Below the pieces are notes generated by a model. The model was not told where the DNA came from. It did no database searches and worked only from the letters and a program-made list of their open reading frames with translations. The translations under genes and the position numbers were made by a program. Below, one piece after another: positions 33,462 to 42,971 of a DNA stretch of 64,000 nucleotides (the stretch's first letter is position 1; each line of letters begins with the position of its first letter). This DNA is from HyVt-477 sp965224605 (GTDB lineage Bacteria > Pseudomonadota > Gammaproteobacteria > Thiotrichales > Thiotrichaceae): assembly GCA_965224605.1 (NCBI GenBank), contig CBDCZP010000002.1, forward strand, positions 62,001 through 126,000. Direction: 5' to 3'.

Positions 33462-33522
33462 ATAAACATGTCTTCATCAAGAGTTTCTTAAATAACTTCT
33501 TTCTTAAACAACTATAGCAAAA

Positions 33523-34743
33523 CTAATAACTCTTTGCTGATGCTGTCTGGATACCCTGTTGATCTTTTTCAAGGAGTAAATAGGTACGACGTAATCCGGT
33601 CACCTGATTAGCCCAATGACGCGCCCATTCTCCTGTGCCGGTATAAAAATCAAGCCTTGAATTACCTTTAATTGCATTGCCACGATCCTGTGGAAAGAGT
33701 AATCGCCATTGATAATTCAGCACTTTACCTTGCTCATCTATCCTTGGCACCTCTGCTAATAACACAGCTCCGAAAGGAATAAAGCGGGTATCAACCGCCA
33801 CGGTATGACCGGGAGTGAGTTTCATACCTGACGCGGTAGATGCCATTTTATCCCCTAGGGTAAAATAAACGTATCTTGGGTTTGCAGCAAAAACTTCAGA
33901 AATTGTCTCTGGATGTTGTTGTATCCATGCGGTGATCGCACGCCGAGACAAATCACCGTTTAGATATCCTCTGCGTTGCATATAACTCGCTATGCTTTTA
34001 AAGCGTTTTCCGTTAGAACCCGAATATTGTAGAACCTTGCTCTCTCCATTCTCAAAAGCCAAAACGCCGGAGCCTTGAATATGAATATAAAACAAGTCAA
34101 TTGGATCTTTCACCCAGGCAATTTCAAGCCCACTTCCATCTAGGGCACCTCCATTGATGTCCCCTCGGCTTAATGTTCTGCGGTTATCAGTGGGCTGTCG
34201 GTGAATAGGGAAACGATATTCATGAGAACGGCTTCTTCTTGCTGAGATTTCCGGTGTGTAGTAACCCGTAAACTTGGTTTTGTTGCTGGAATAATTCGAC
34301 AAATTTACCAGTTTGAAACGATCACTCAGGGTCTCTTGATTGTCTAACCATCTCAATACTCCCTGTGCGGCATTGAGCAACTGGACACTACTAAGGTTCA
34401 CGCCTTTATTGGCATAGCGTTGATAGCTTGGCTGTTTTTTTAAGTAACGAATTTGTTGCCCCAAGCCTTCACGTGTTGCACGGTTATTTACCACACAGGA
34501 ACTATTTAAAATGCTGAGCTCATTGCAATGAGCCGGTGAAGAAGCAAATGATGGAGATGAAGACTCTGCAGATAAAGAATTGGAATATGGATCAAAACCC
34601 TGATTATTCCAGGAATCTGATATTTCAACCTGCTCATAACGCGATATCGGTTCGTCTGCGTAATCTTGGGGGAGATATTCCGCGCGAATAGAAGTTATCG
34701 CTAAGCCGGCCATGAGCATTCCTGCTACATATCGGTTTAACAT
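33523..34743 (-). CDS. mltA: Membrane-bound lytic murein transglycosylase A-type
   Basis: Cleaves glycan strands, releasing 1,6-anhydro muropeptides. The 406-residue protein has a signal peptide (1-21), a Ser-rich spacer, the MltA barrel domain (LVNLSNYSSNKTKFTGYYTPEI, DPIDLFYIHIQGSG) and the C-terminal 3D domain (GHTVAVDTRFIPFGA, LFPQDRGNAIKGNSRLDFYTG with the catalytic Asp). Unlike E. coli MltA there is no lipobox cysteine, so it may be soluble in the periplasm. Lies in a run of three minus-strand envelope genes. Confidence 0.92.
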   Translation of the reverse strand: MLNRYVAGMLMAGLAITSIRAEYLPQDYADEPISRYEQVEISDSWNNQGFDPYSNSLSAESSSPSFASSPAHCNELSILNSSCVVNNRATREGLGQQIRYLKKQPSYQRYANKGVNLSSVQLLNAAQGVLRWLDNQETLSDRFKLVNLSNYSSNKTKFTGYYTPEISARRSRSHEYRFPIHRQPTDNRRTLSRGDINGGALDGSGLEIAWVKDPIDLFYIHIQGSGVLAFENGESKVLQYSGSNGKRFKSIASYMQRRGYLNGDLSRRAITAWIQQHPETISEVFAANPRYVYFTLGDKMASTASGMKLTPGHTVAVDTRFIPFGAVLLAEVPRIDEQGKVLNYQWRLLFPQDRGNAIKGNSRLDFYTGTGEWARHWANQVTGLRRTYLLLEKDQQGIQTASAKSY

Positions 34744-34987
34744 TCTGACACCCTTTTTTTATTATAGTGATAGCCATACTTTTTTGGGGAAAGTAACAGC
34801 TATTAGTTATTGGGATGTTGAGTATGCAGGATTATATGTTAGATTTCTGATTGGGCAGATAAAGTGTATGACCATCATTCCCGTATTTTTAAGTCTGCCT
34901 TCGCTCAGAGATTATGATGAAGGCAGGGTTCTATGATATTTATGGGAAACTTATCCGTCAATAGTGGTTGATGGGTTTTTGATGGAT

Positions 34988-35878
34988 TCAGAGCCTACGA
35001 TAAGTGTTAACGCGATTACGCCATCCAGCCAACCAACGCTTTTCATTCCTTTGTGGGGGAGAATTTTGTACTCTTCTTAACAGGACGGCATAAGCGGCAT
35101 CAGCAAAATTATTTAATGCCTGTGATCCTGGTTGGCTTGGGCGCATTGTTTCCAATACTTGTAACATCCCCCAATTTTGACCTCTGTATCCACCGGTGCG
35201 ATTCATGCCTTCCCCTTTGAAGTTTACATAATCAATTAGGGGATACCAACCACCAGGAGTATTCGCTAGTGCATTTATATTTTGTCCAACACGTTGCTTT
35301 AGATGATTAGGAGTGGCCTTAACAAATTTTTGCAGTGCTCGTTTACTACGCTCAACAATAAATTCCGCCTGTAAGCCACGTGTTTGGTATAAATAGTTGA
35401 TTAACTGTTGCACTTGAGGCGTATGTTTAACACGTTCTAGCTCCTGTTTTGAATACCAAGGTGCACCACGTGCTATAGCAAATTGCACCCAGGAAGGCGG
35501 GGGTGCTCCACGCTTAGTCATGTAATTGATTACACCAGGGAAGGTATTACCAAAGCGCTGCGCTCTACCCGGTGGATACCAAGTAAAGTGCGCAACGCCC
35601 ATTGCTGCAAAGTCTTCACCAACGTTCCAGTGAACCAGCTTGTTTCTGTCTCCACCAGCTTCATTGAGAAAAATCTTTTCCCCAATACGGCGCATTTCCG
35701 CAGCATTCGGGCCTGAAGGAGGGGTTGTTGGTGGTGGTGTTACACCGCCACCAGCCTCTGGAATATGCCCACCGGCTTCTGGTATGGTTTGTTGAAATAG
35801 ATTACTACAAGCTGAAACTGCAGTACCCAAAAACAGGGATAAGCCTATTAACCTTAAGTGGTGCAACACTCTTTTCAT
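34988..35878 (-). CDS. Lipoprotein of unknown function between two lytic transglycosylases
   Basis: The lipobox is clear (GTAVSAC-S), followed by a short repeated PEAGG segment and a Pro/Thr-rich linker (to about 58). The folded domain starts AAEMRRIGEKIFLNEAGGDRNKLVHWN. It has GEDFAAMGVAHFTWYPPG, a middle helical stretch (QVQQLINYLYQTRGLQAEFIVERS, in parts) and a C-terminal NFKGEGMNRTGGYRGQNWGMLQVLE. The invariant-looking Glu in NEAGG and KGEG and the Trp/His motifs look enzymatic. I recall this pattern from uncharacterised proteins but no named family. Neighbours suggest a peptidoglycan role (inference). Confidence 0.75.
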   Translation of the reverse strand: MKRVLHHLRLIGLSLFLGTAVSACSNLFQQTIPEAGGHIPEAGGGVTPPPTTPPSGPNAAEMRRIGEKIFLNEAGGDRNKLVHWNVGEDFAAMGVAHFTWYPPGRAQRFGNTFPGVINYMTKRGAPPPSWVQFAIARGAPWYSKQELERVKHTPQVQQLINYLYQTRGLQAEFIVERSKRALQKFVKATPNHLKQRVGQNINALANTPGGWYPLIDYVNFKGEGMNRTGGYRGQNWGMLQVLETMRPSQPGSQALNNFADAAYAVLLRRVQNSPPQRNEKRWLAGWRNRVNTYRRL

Positions 35879-36224
35879 TATCGCCTTCCGTTGAACCTAA
35901 AACCGCAGTTGAATCACAGAAGTCCATGCAAGCTACTAATGCGCCTAGCAAATTCAAAAAATTGCTTATCACCAACAAGGTGACTACGCATTTTCGTAAT
36001 TCACTATGCACATCATTATCTTACATGTCTTTTCTGCGCTCAACCGCGTTTTCTAGGTTGAATTAAAATCCATTATTCACTAAATGTAGCACTTCATGAC
36101 CTATCATGCTTGTTTAAAACAAATAAATTCATCGGAATGTATTCCCTTTGGCTATTTTGGTGCAAGACTTTCGCACCCTTCGAGAGATTCAGGGTACTGC
36201 TATACAGTGCCACCAGTGTTTTTT
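35879..36224. other. Intergenic region with repeat remnant
   Basis: About 345 bp without a supported gene. Near 36175-36215 there is a decayed half of the CCCTTCGAC-type repeat core (CACCCTTCGAGAGATTCAGGG). The rest is AT-rich leader sequence for the lipoprotein gene. Confidence 0.5.
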
Positions 36225-37460
36225 TTAACGCAATAAATCAAGAATACTTTCATTGATATAGCCATCAGCGGGTATACCCATGTCTGTTTGCCAAGCGCGT
36301 AAAGCTTGCCGTGTATTAGGACCGATTTTGCCATCAACGGGGCCGGGGTCATAACCCAACACCGTCAACAAAAATTGCATATCCTTTTTCTCTATTAAGC
36401 TTAGCGCCGCATCTTTACGAGGCCATTTTGCTATTATTTCTTTACCCCCACGAATACGATCACCAAGGTAACCAACCGCTAAAGCATAGGCATCTGAATT
36501 ATTGTATCGTTTGATTACCTGGAAGTTTTTGAAAGCTAGAAAGGCAGGACCTTTATGACCTGCGGGCAAGAAGATGCGTGCTTGCTTTTTTTCCAGCCTA
36601 TTAAGAGGGCGGCCATCTGCTCGTATCAACCCTTTCTCAGCCCATTCTGAAATGCTCAACCACAGTTCAGGATCAGCCAATTCCCAGGCAAACTTCTCGG
36701 GAAGCGAAACTTCCATTCCCCAGCGTTGTTCTGCTATCCAGCCGGATTGTTGCAAGTAGTTTGCGGTGGATGCAAAAACATCATCCAGACTATTCCATAA
36801 ATCTTTGCGATCCAGTTTATCGAAATTGACAGCATACTGTTCATAGGTAGTGGGCATAAACTGGGTATGCCCCATCGCTCCAGCCCATGAGCCTTTTAGA
36901 TCTTTAACATCAAAGTGATCATTTTGAATAATTCTAAGTGCAGCAAGTAACTCATCTCTAAAAAAGTCACTTCGTTCACTTCCATAAGATAAAGAAGCCA
37001 GAGCGCGCACCACATTATGCTTGCCAAAGTTATTACCATAGCTACTTTCTAGCCCCCAAATGGCAACAATATATTCAGGCTGAACACCATAGACTTTTTC
37101 TATGCGTGCTAATAATTCACCATGGCGTGCCAATAATCTGCGGCCTTTACGGATTCTTTTTTTGGATGCGGCTGTATCAAGATATTCCCAGATTGATTTA
37201 CTAAATTCTGGTTGTTTGGAAATGAGTCTTATCACACTAGGGTCTATTTCAAGACCGGGGACGGTGCTTTCTAGCGTCTTTTTATTGACCCCATGCTCTA
37301 GCGCATAGCTTTGAAAATCAGCTTTCCATTGGTCAAAACTGAGATTAAAACTGACCTCGCCATCATTATTAGGCGTCTCGGCAATAGCCGGGAATCCTAA
37401 CAACATGCCCACAAGACAACTATTGAGCCATTTTTGAATGTATTTTCTTTTTACCAACAC
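36225..37460 (-). CDS. MltB-type lytic murein transglycosylase with peptidoglycan-binding domain
   Basis: A 411-residue protein: signal peptide (1-28, ending PAIAE), an MltB-like catalytic domain (VQPEYIVAIWGLESSYGNNFGKHNV with catalytic Glu, GSWAGAMGHTQFMPTTYEQYA, NYLQQSGW) and a C-terminal PG_binding_1 domain (LTVLGYDPGPVDGKIGPNTRQALRAWQ). Cleaves peptidoglycan glycan chains in the periplasm. No lipobox. It lies downstream of lptE on the same strand, where holA is usually found, so the local order is rearranged. Confidence 0.93.
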   Translation of the reverse strand: MLVKRKYIQKWLNSCLVGMLLGFPAIAETPNNDGEVSFNLSFDQWKADFQSYALEHGVNKKTLESTVPGLEIDPSVIRLISKQPEFSKSIWEYLDTAASKKRIRKGRRLLARHGELLARIEKVYGVQPEYIVAIWGLESSYGNNFGKHNVVRALASLSYGSERSDFFRDELLAALRIIQNDHFDVKDLKGSWAGAMGHTQFMPTTYEQYAVNFDKLDRKDLWNSLDDVFASTANYLQQSGWIAEQRWGMEVSLPEKFAWELADPELWLSISEWAEKGLIRADGRPLNRLEKKQARIFLPAGHKGPAFLAFKNFQVIKRYNNSDAYALAVGYLGDRIRGGKEIIAKWPRKDAALSLIEKKDMQFLLTVLGYDPGPVDGKIGPNTRQALRAWQTDMGIPADGYINESILDLLR

Positions 37461-37591
37461 AAGATTCTCTAGTGTTTAATTTTTATTTACAACTTTTGCA
37501 AAAGGATTCTACTTAGATTTCCAGTAACATCAATACAGGGTACTCTATAAATTCCGACCAGAATTATTAGAGATGCCCTTACAATGATTGA

Positions 37592-38101
37592 TCACTTTCC
37601 ATATTGTAACCTTAGCAAAACTTGTCTGGCGGCATTTTCACGCAAATCTTCCTTGATCAGACGCTCTTCCTCGATCTTCCCTAGTACAAACGCAGAATCA
37701 TAGATTTGAATTTTATCAAGATTGATCTTGCTAATAGGTATTAACACACGGTTATTACTAGTCAACTTGGTGGTGAAATCAAATCGCAAGTAGATTAAAT
37801 ACTCTCTTACTTCACGATTCGATCCGTAAGCTGCAACTCGTTTTCCTTCCTGATAATTATCCAGCTGTAAAATAGCCGTAGCTTTCTCAGGATCAGTAAC
37901 CAGTTTACTACCTACTTCTGCGAGTTTCTTTTGTAATACTTTCTCAAAAGGGCTATCAGCTGAATTACCTTGCAGATAAATCAGCTGATAAACCTCTGGT
38001 AAGGCTACGCTCCCACGCAAATGGAAAGATTCGCCACTGCAAGCTGTCAAGCCTATTGCTAGCAAGATAAACAGGAAAAATGTTTTTAGTTTCGATGGCA
38101 T
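37592..38101 (-). CDS. lptE: LPS-assembly lipoprotein LptE
   Basis: The lipoprotein plugs the LptD barrel and helps insert lipopolysaccharide into the outer membrane. Lipobox IGLTAC-S, then CSGESFHLRGSVALPEVYQLIYLQG, a diagnostic LptE/RlpB start. The ending ENAARQVLLRLQ is also typical. An upstream start at 38122 adds seven residues; MPSKLKTFF with the signal directly after is preferred. It follows leuS as in most gammaproteobacteria, but a MITE-like element now lies between them. Confidence 0.9.
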   Translation of the reverse strand: MPSKLKTFFLFILLAIGLTACSGESFHLRGSVALPEVYQLIYLQGNSADSPFEKVLQKKLAEVGSKLVTDPEKATAILQLDNYQEGKRVAAYGSNREVREYLIYLRFDFTTKLTSNNRVLIPISKINLDKIQIYDSAFVLGKIEEERLIKEDLRENAARQVLLRLQYGK

Positions 38102-38160
38102 GAAAGCAGTTGATCCTGTCATAGTTGACCCAGAAATAAATGCACTTAGGACTTACCCTA

Positions 38161-38321
38161 TATTAGTTCCTGATTACTCACTTGTCTAAGCTTAATCTAA
38201 TGTAAGTGCTAATTTTCCGTACCCTTCGCAGGCTCAGGGTGCTGCTACAGTAGTGCCCTGAGCCTTGTCGAAGGGTGCGGAACTCGTGATCTATTTACAA
38301 TAGGGTAATCAGGTATTAGTT
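38161..38321. mobile_element. MITE-like element, copy 3, with 8-bp target duplication
   Basis: The element spans 38169-38313 (145 bp). Ends are CCTGATTACTC and GGGTAATCAGG, imperfect inverted repeats. TATTAGTT flanks it exactly on both sides (38161-38168 and 38314-38321), a perfect 8-bp target duplication. The core is the CCCTTCGCAGGCTCAGGG / CCCTGAGCCTTGTCGAAGGG hairpin. It has no coding capacity. Its right end matches the end of the IS1595-type fragment at 55944-55954. The right duplication contains the leuS stop codon. Confidence 0.9.
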
Positions 38322-40967
38322 TGCAACAATATTTACCAAACGTCCGGGAACTACGATAATTTTACGAACGGTTAAGTCCTCTATAAAACGCTTAACATTT
38401 TCATCTTCCTGAGCAAGTTGTTCGATAATGTCTTTCTTGTCATCGACAGCTACGCTTATTTTGCCACGTACTTTGCCATTCACCTGCACCATTAACTCGA
38501 TATTACTTTGTACCAAGGCAGCACTATCCACCACTGGCCAAGGCGTATCAACTATGTTCTCTTTGTGGCCTAACTCTTGCCACAATGTATGCGACAAATG
38601 CGGCGTCACTGGAGACAACATCAAGGTAATACCTTCTAAAACTTCCTGCCTTATCGCATTGGATTGCTCATCATCAGCTTGGAATTTGCTTAAATCATTA
38701 AGCAATTCCATATTCGCTGCTATTGCCGTATTGAAAGTAAAACGACGGCTCATATCATCGGTAACTTTTTCTAAAGTTTGATGCAATTTACGACGTAGCT
38801 TTTTTTGCTCATCATTTAGCTTATCCATATCTAGCATATCTGACATAGCTATCGTTTTTACATCCATTCCATTGACATGCATAGCAACTTGTCGCCATAA
38901 ACGATTCAAAAAGCGCTGTGCACCTTCTACACCGGTATCAGACCACTCCATACTTTGATCCGGTGGCGCTGCAAACATAGAAAACAAACGCAACGTATCT
39001 GCACCATAAAGATCAATCATAATCTCAGGATCAACACCGTTATTCTTTGACTTGGACATCTTGCTCATGCCCGCCGAAACCACATCTTCATTAGTCGCTT
39101 TCAAGAAGGTACGAACGACTTTGCCCTTCTCGTTTGTTTCCACATCAACATCTACTGGGGCACACCATTCTTTCGCACCACCATCGGTATCTTTATAATA
39201 CGTATCCGCCAAGACCATGCCTTGGGTCAACAGGTTTTCAAAAGGTTCATCGGTATTTACCAAACCTTCATCACGCATTAATTTGTGGAAAAAACGGGAA
39301 TACAATAAATGCAGGATGGCATGTTCGATACCTCCAATATATTGATCGACTGGCAACCAATAATCGGCACGTTCATCCAGCATTGCCTGATCATTATCGG
39401 GACAGGTATAACGCGCGTAATACCATGATGATTCAAAAAATGTATCAAAAGTATCGGTTTCACGCGTCGCAGGTTTGCCACACGAAGGACAACTGGCCTC
39501 ATAAAACTCGGGCATTTTTTTGATGGGTGAGCCACCTGTCTCATCAAAAACAACCTCTTCAGGTAGTACGACGGGTAAATCTTTTTCTGGTACGGGGACA
39601 GCACCACAATCATCACAATAAATAATTGGGATCGGACAACCCCAATAACGTTGACGCGAAACACCCCAGTCACGCAAGCGGTAGTTAATCGTTTTTCTAC
39701 CTTTACCCACCTCAACCAGATAGTTAGCGATAGCATCCGCAGCATCCGCAGAACTCAAGCCAGTAAACTCACCCGAACACTGTAGCTTGCCTTTTTCTGT
39801 ATACGCTTCACTGGCAATATCTACAGCGTTATCATCATCGGAGGTAATAACTTGTTTGATAGCAATATCATAAGCATGCGCAAACTCCCAATCCCGCTGA
39901 TCATGAGCAGGAACCGACATCACCGCACCTGACCCATATGACATCAATACGAAATTAGCCACCCAAACAGGCACTTCCTTGCCTGTAACAGGGTGAATAG
40001 CCATAACACCCGTTGCCATGCCCTTTTTTTCCATGGTGGCCAAATCAGCTTCTGCAGTTTTCTGCTTTTTACAATCCTCAATAAAATTGGCAAGTGTAGG
40101 ATTATTCTTTGCGGCTTTTGTGGCTACAGGATGTTGTGGAGCAACAGCCACATAAGTCACGCCCATAACCGTATCAGGTCGAGTAGTGAAAACAGTCAAG
40201 GCTTCATTGCTATCTTCATCGCCGCCTTCATCATTCTGCACAATAATAAAATCCAGCTCGACACCTTCTGATCGCCCTATCCAGTTTTCCTGCATAGTGA
40301 CCACTTGTTTAGGCCAGCCATCTAAACCTTTTAGGTCATCCAATAGCTGATCACCTAAATCAGTGATTTTTAGAAACCACTGGCTGATTTCACGTTGTTC
40401 AACAATCGCATCAGAGCGCCATCCACGACCATCAATAACCTGCTCATTCGCCAGCACAGTCTGATCAACCGGATCCCAGTTGACGGTAGCTTTCTTACGA
40501 TATACTAAGCCTTTTTCAAGTAAACGGGTAAAGAACCACTGCTCCCAACGATAGTAATCCGGTTTACAAGTCGCCAGCTCACGCGACCAGTCAACCGCTA
40601 AACCAATACGTTGTAGCTGCCCACGCATATCGTCAATATTCTGATCCGTCCAGCGAGCAGGAGGCACGTTGTTTTTAATCGCCGCATTTTCTGCGGGCAA
40701 ACCAAAAGCATCCCACCCCATCGGTTGCAATACATTCTTACCTTGCATGCGTTGAAAACGCGCGATCACATCACCAATTGTATAATTGCGCACATGGCCC
40801 ATATGCAATTTTCCACTCGGATACGGAAACATAGAAAGACAGTAAAATTTTTCTTTAGGCTTGCCTTGGCTAGTGCAAGCATCTTCAGTTACTTCGAAGA
40901 CTTTATTGTCAAGCCACTGCTGCTGAATAGCGGATTCAATCGCTTTATGATCGTATTGTTCTTGCAT
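38316..40967 (-). CDS. leuS: Leucine-tRNA ligase
   Basis: Class I synthetase of 883 residues. HMGH signature in FPYPSGKLHMGHVRNYTIGD, the KMSKS signature in MSKMSKSKNNGVDPE, the CP1 editing domain (TTRPDTVMGVTYVAVAP, MSVPAHDQRDWEFA) and a zinc-like site (CDDCGAVPVP, CPSCGK). The start MQEQYDHKAIESAIQQQW at 40967 matches the family; an upstream frame to 41030 has no support. The stop codon lies in the target duplication of the MITE-like element, so the C-terminus is intact but its 3' flank is new. Confidence 0.97.
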   Translation of the reverse strand: MQEQYDHKAIESAIQQQWLDNKVFEVTEDACTSQGKPKEKFYCLSMFPYPSGKLHMGHVRNYTIGDVIARFQRMQGKNVLQPMGWDAFGLPAENAAIKNNVPPARWTDQNIDDMRGQLQRIGLAVDWSRELATCKPDYYRWEQWFFTRLLEKGLVYRKKATVNWDPVDQTVLANEQVIDGRGWRSDAIVEQREISQWFLKITDLGDQLLDDLKGLDGWPKQVVTMQENWIGRSEGVELDFIIVQNDEGGDEDSNEALTVFTTRPDTVMGVTYVAVAPQHPVATKAAKNNPTLANFIEDCKKQKTAEADLATMEKKGMATGVMAIHPVTGKEVPVWVANFVLMSYGSGAVMSVPAHDQRDWEFAHAYDIAIKQVITSDDDNAVDIASEAYTEKGKLQCSGEFTGLSSADAADAIANYLVEVGKGRKTINYRLRDWGVSRQRYWGCPIPIIYCDDCGAVPVPEKDLPVVLPEEVVFDETGGSPIKKMPEFYEASCPSCGKPATRETDTFDTFFESSWYYARYTCPDNDQAMLDERADYWLPVDQYIGGIEHAILHLLYSRFFHKLMRDEGLVNTDEPFENLLTQGMVLADTYYKDTDGGAKEWCAPVDVDVETNEKGKVVRTFLKATNEDVVSAGMSKMSKSKNNGVDPEIMIDLYGADTLRLFSMFAAPPDQSMEWSDTGVEGAQRFLNRLWRQVAMHVNGMDVKTIAMSDMLDMDKLNDEQKKLRRKLHQTLEKVTDDMSRRFTFNTAIAANMELLNDLSKFQADDEQSNAIRQEVLEGITLMLSPVTPHLSHTLWQELGHKENIVDTPWPVVDSAALVQSNIELMVQVNGKVRGKISVAVDDKKDIIEQLAQEDENVKRFIEDLTVRKIIVVPGRLVNIVAN

Positions 40968-41294
40968 GTGGAATAGTGTGTTTTGTATGGACAAGTGAGA
41001 ATAACGGTTATTAAGATCATGTTCCAGCACTAGATACGATTATCAGCGTGATTAAATAATCTTAGCATAGTCAGGTGCAATACAGATTAATCCATGAGAT
41101 AGAATTCACTGCTGATTTGTTATAGAATTAAGTGTTTACAGGGGTTCTAATAGGGCTACGAACAAGCAGCAGAGACTTGCAATATCTTCACTCTGAATGA
41201 ACCTCAATCCTTTTACCTGAAGGGTTTGCCGCCTTTATCACTTTTTTGTGCTAAAGTCCGCAAACAATGAATTGTTAACACATCCTAAGCCATT
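40968..41294. other. Divergent promoter region leuS / ctaA
   Basis: About 330 bp without a gene, between the leuS and ctaA starts. No T-box, riboswitch or strong hairpin is recognised. It presumably holds both promoters. Confidence 0.5.
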
Positions 41295-42284
41295 ATGAAC
41301 ACTACAATAGACCTCTACAAAAGCATACTCAAATTTGCCGTTCTGCTAGCGCTCATTGTCGTCGTTTTAGGTGCCTATACTCGATTGTCTGATGCGGGTC
41401 TAGGCTGTCCCGATTGGCCTGGCTGTTATGGACATATCGGTGTGCCAGAACAATTGACGGATTCAAAATTTGACCGCCCTTTAGAACAAGGAAAGGCATG
41501 GAAGGAAATGATCCATCGCTATGTCGCTGGTACATTGGGCATCGTTATTCTACTTGTTTTGGCGCTGGTAGTGTTCCGTAAACCCCGCATTCATCAACCT
41601 ATTTTTCTGCCCATAATCTTGCTGTTAACCGTTATTTTTCAAGCCTTACTCGGCATGTGGACGGTTACCATGCTATTAAGCCCTGTCATCGTTTCAGCGC
41701 ACTTGATAGGTGGCTTTACGACGCTTTCGATGATCTGGTGGCTGTTATTAAATCAGTTCAATCCACCTAGCACGCTGACCTATTACAACGATGGTAATTT
41801 AAAATCCCTCGCGGTGTTAGGTCTGCTACTCATTGTTTTGCAAATACTACTTGGAGGCTGGACAAGCACCAATTACGCGGCTCTAGCTTGTGGTGCAGAT
41901 TTCCCGACATGCGCCAAACAATGGTGGCCGACGATGGATTTTGCCAGTGCTTTTAATATTTCACACAGTGCCGGTACCAATTATGAATTTGGTACGCTAG
42001 AGGCTCCCGCACGTACGGCTATACAAGTTGCACATCGTATAGGTGCATTAGTTGTATTTATTTATTTTCTTGCCCTCGGCATCAAACTGCTGCGCTTTTC
42101 AGCAGGTCGCCATAAAGGCATAGGTCTCCTGCTTTTATTACTCTTATTTACACAAGTTGGCCTAGGCATTACGAATGTACTTTTAGGTTTGCCTATTGCC
42201 GTTGCTGTAGCGCATAATCTCGTCGCAGCTTTACTGCTGTTAACGGTGCTGGCTATTTGCCATAAAACATGTAGAGGCCAGTAA
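41295..42284 (+). CDS. ctaA: Haem A synthase (COX15/CtaA)
   Basis: Oxidises haem O to haem A for aa3-type cytochrome oxidase. The 329-residue protein has about eight membrane helices; conserved LGAYTRLSDAGLGCPDWPGCYG, the MIHRYVAGTLG His, SAHLIGGF, the CGADFPTCAKQWWP loop with its cysteine pair, and QVAHRIGALVVF. First gene of a haem A/O cluster with an Sco-like gene and ctaB. Confidence 0.95.
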   Translation: MNTTIDLYKSILKFAVLLALIVVVLGAYTRLSDAGLGCPDWPGCYGHIGVPEQLTDSKFDRPLEQGKAWKEMIHRYVAGTLGIVILLVLALVVFRKPRIHQPIFLPIILLLTVIFQALLGMWTVTMLLSPVIVSAHLIGGFTTLSMIWWLLLNQFNPPSTLTYYNDGNLKSLAVLGLLLIVLQILLGGWTSTNYAALACGADFPTCAKQWWPTMDFASAFNISHSAGTNYEFGTLEAPARTAIQVAHRIGALVVFIYFLALGIKLLRFSAGRHKGIGLLLLLLLFTQVGLGITNVLLGLPIAVAVAHNLVAALLLLTVLAICHKTCRGQ

Positions 42285-42360
42285 AAGCCACTTATACTAT
42301 TACTAACAAGCTATTACTACCAAACCTCTACCACATCACTACTATAAACATTTGGAATTT

Positions 42361-42933
42361 ATGGATCAGGGAAAAAAATCATTTTTAGCGCTTGTCTTTG
42401 TTTTTGTTGCGCCTGTTGTACTTGGCTCATTGTTGTTTTTCAATAAAGAAAAACTAGGCATCTCTTCTACGGTCAATTACGGAGAACTCATTGTTCCCGC
42501 CAAACCGACCTTGGCTGATGGGCTTATGCGTGATGGCAAACCAGCCAAAGGGGATCAAGCAATCAGCAAACGATGGACCATGCTCTATATAGAGCCGAAT
42601 GAGTGTGATTCATTCTGTATGGACAGATTATTACTCATGAAGCGCGTTAGGTTATTGCTAAATGAAGAAATGAGACGCGTCAGAACCACCTTCGTCTCAC
42701 CTCATGCTCAGCTTGAAGCGCAATTAAAAAAGGATTATCCCGACTTAAATGTGAGACAAGTAGAATCTGCCAGCTCAATATTCATCAAGCAATTTCCACA
42801 ACTCGACAAAAAACCTATCTATTTGCTAGACCCCTTAGGCAATATGATGATGCTCTATCCTGATGCTGACCCTGACTATAAGTTTATGATTAAAGATATA
42901 AAGCGTTTATTAAAATACTCACGTGTAGGTTAA
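42361..42933 (+). CDS. Membrane-anchored cytochrome-oxidase-associated protein
   Basis: About 190 residues with one N-terminal membrane helix (FLALVFVFVAPVVLGSLLFF) and a periplasmic thioredoxin-like part lacking the usual CXXC pair: KRWTMLYIEPNECDSFCMDRLLLM, then QFPQLDKKPIYLLDPLGNMMMLYPDADPD. Cys-X3-Cys (ECDSFC) is visible and might bind copper as in SCO proteins. Such genes lie between ctaA and ctaB in many gammaproteobacteria. A TTG at 42352 would add three residues; ATG 42361 is preferred. The role in oxidase assembly is inferred from context. Confidence 0.8.
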   Translation: MDQGKKSFLALVFVFVAPVVLGSLLFFNKEKLGISSTVNYGELIVPAKPTLADGLMRDGKPAKGDQAISKRWTMLYIEPNECDSFCMDRLLLMKRVRLLLNEEMRRVRTTFVSPHAQLEAQLKKDYPDLNVRQVESASSIFIKQFPQLDKKPIYLLDPLGNMMMLYPDADPDYKFMIKDIKRLLKYSRVG

Positions 42934-42939
42934 ACAGCC

Positions 42940-42971
42940 ATGAGCTATAAAAAACATGAGCTATAAAAAAA
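42940..42971 (+). repeat. 16-bp tandem duplication at the ctaB start
   Basis: ATGAGCTATAAAAAAC is followed directly by a second copy with one change at its end. Sixteen is not a multiple of three, so the first ATG now opens an eight-codon frame (MSYKKHEL) ending at 42964-42966. ctaB starts from the second or third ATG. Confidence 0.85.

Noticed and set aside
39278..39745. 155-codon minus-strand frame inside leuS
   Set aside because: Alternate-frame shadow of the leuS editing and zinc region; leuS coding is complete and clear.
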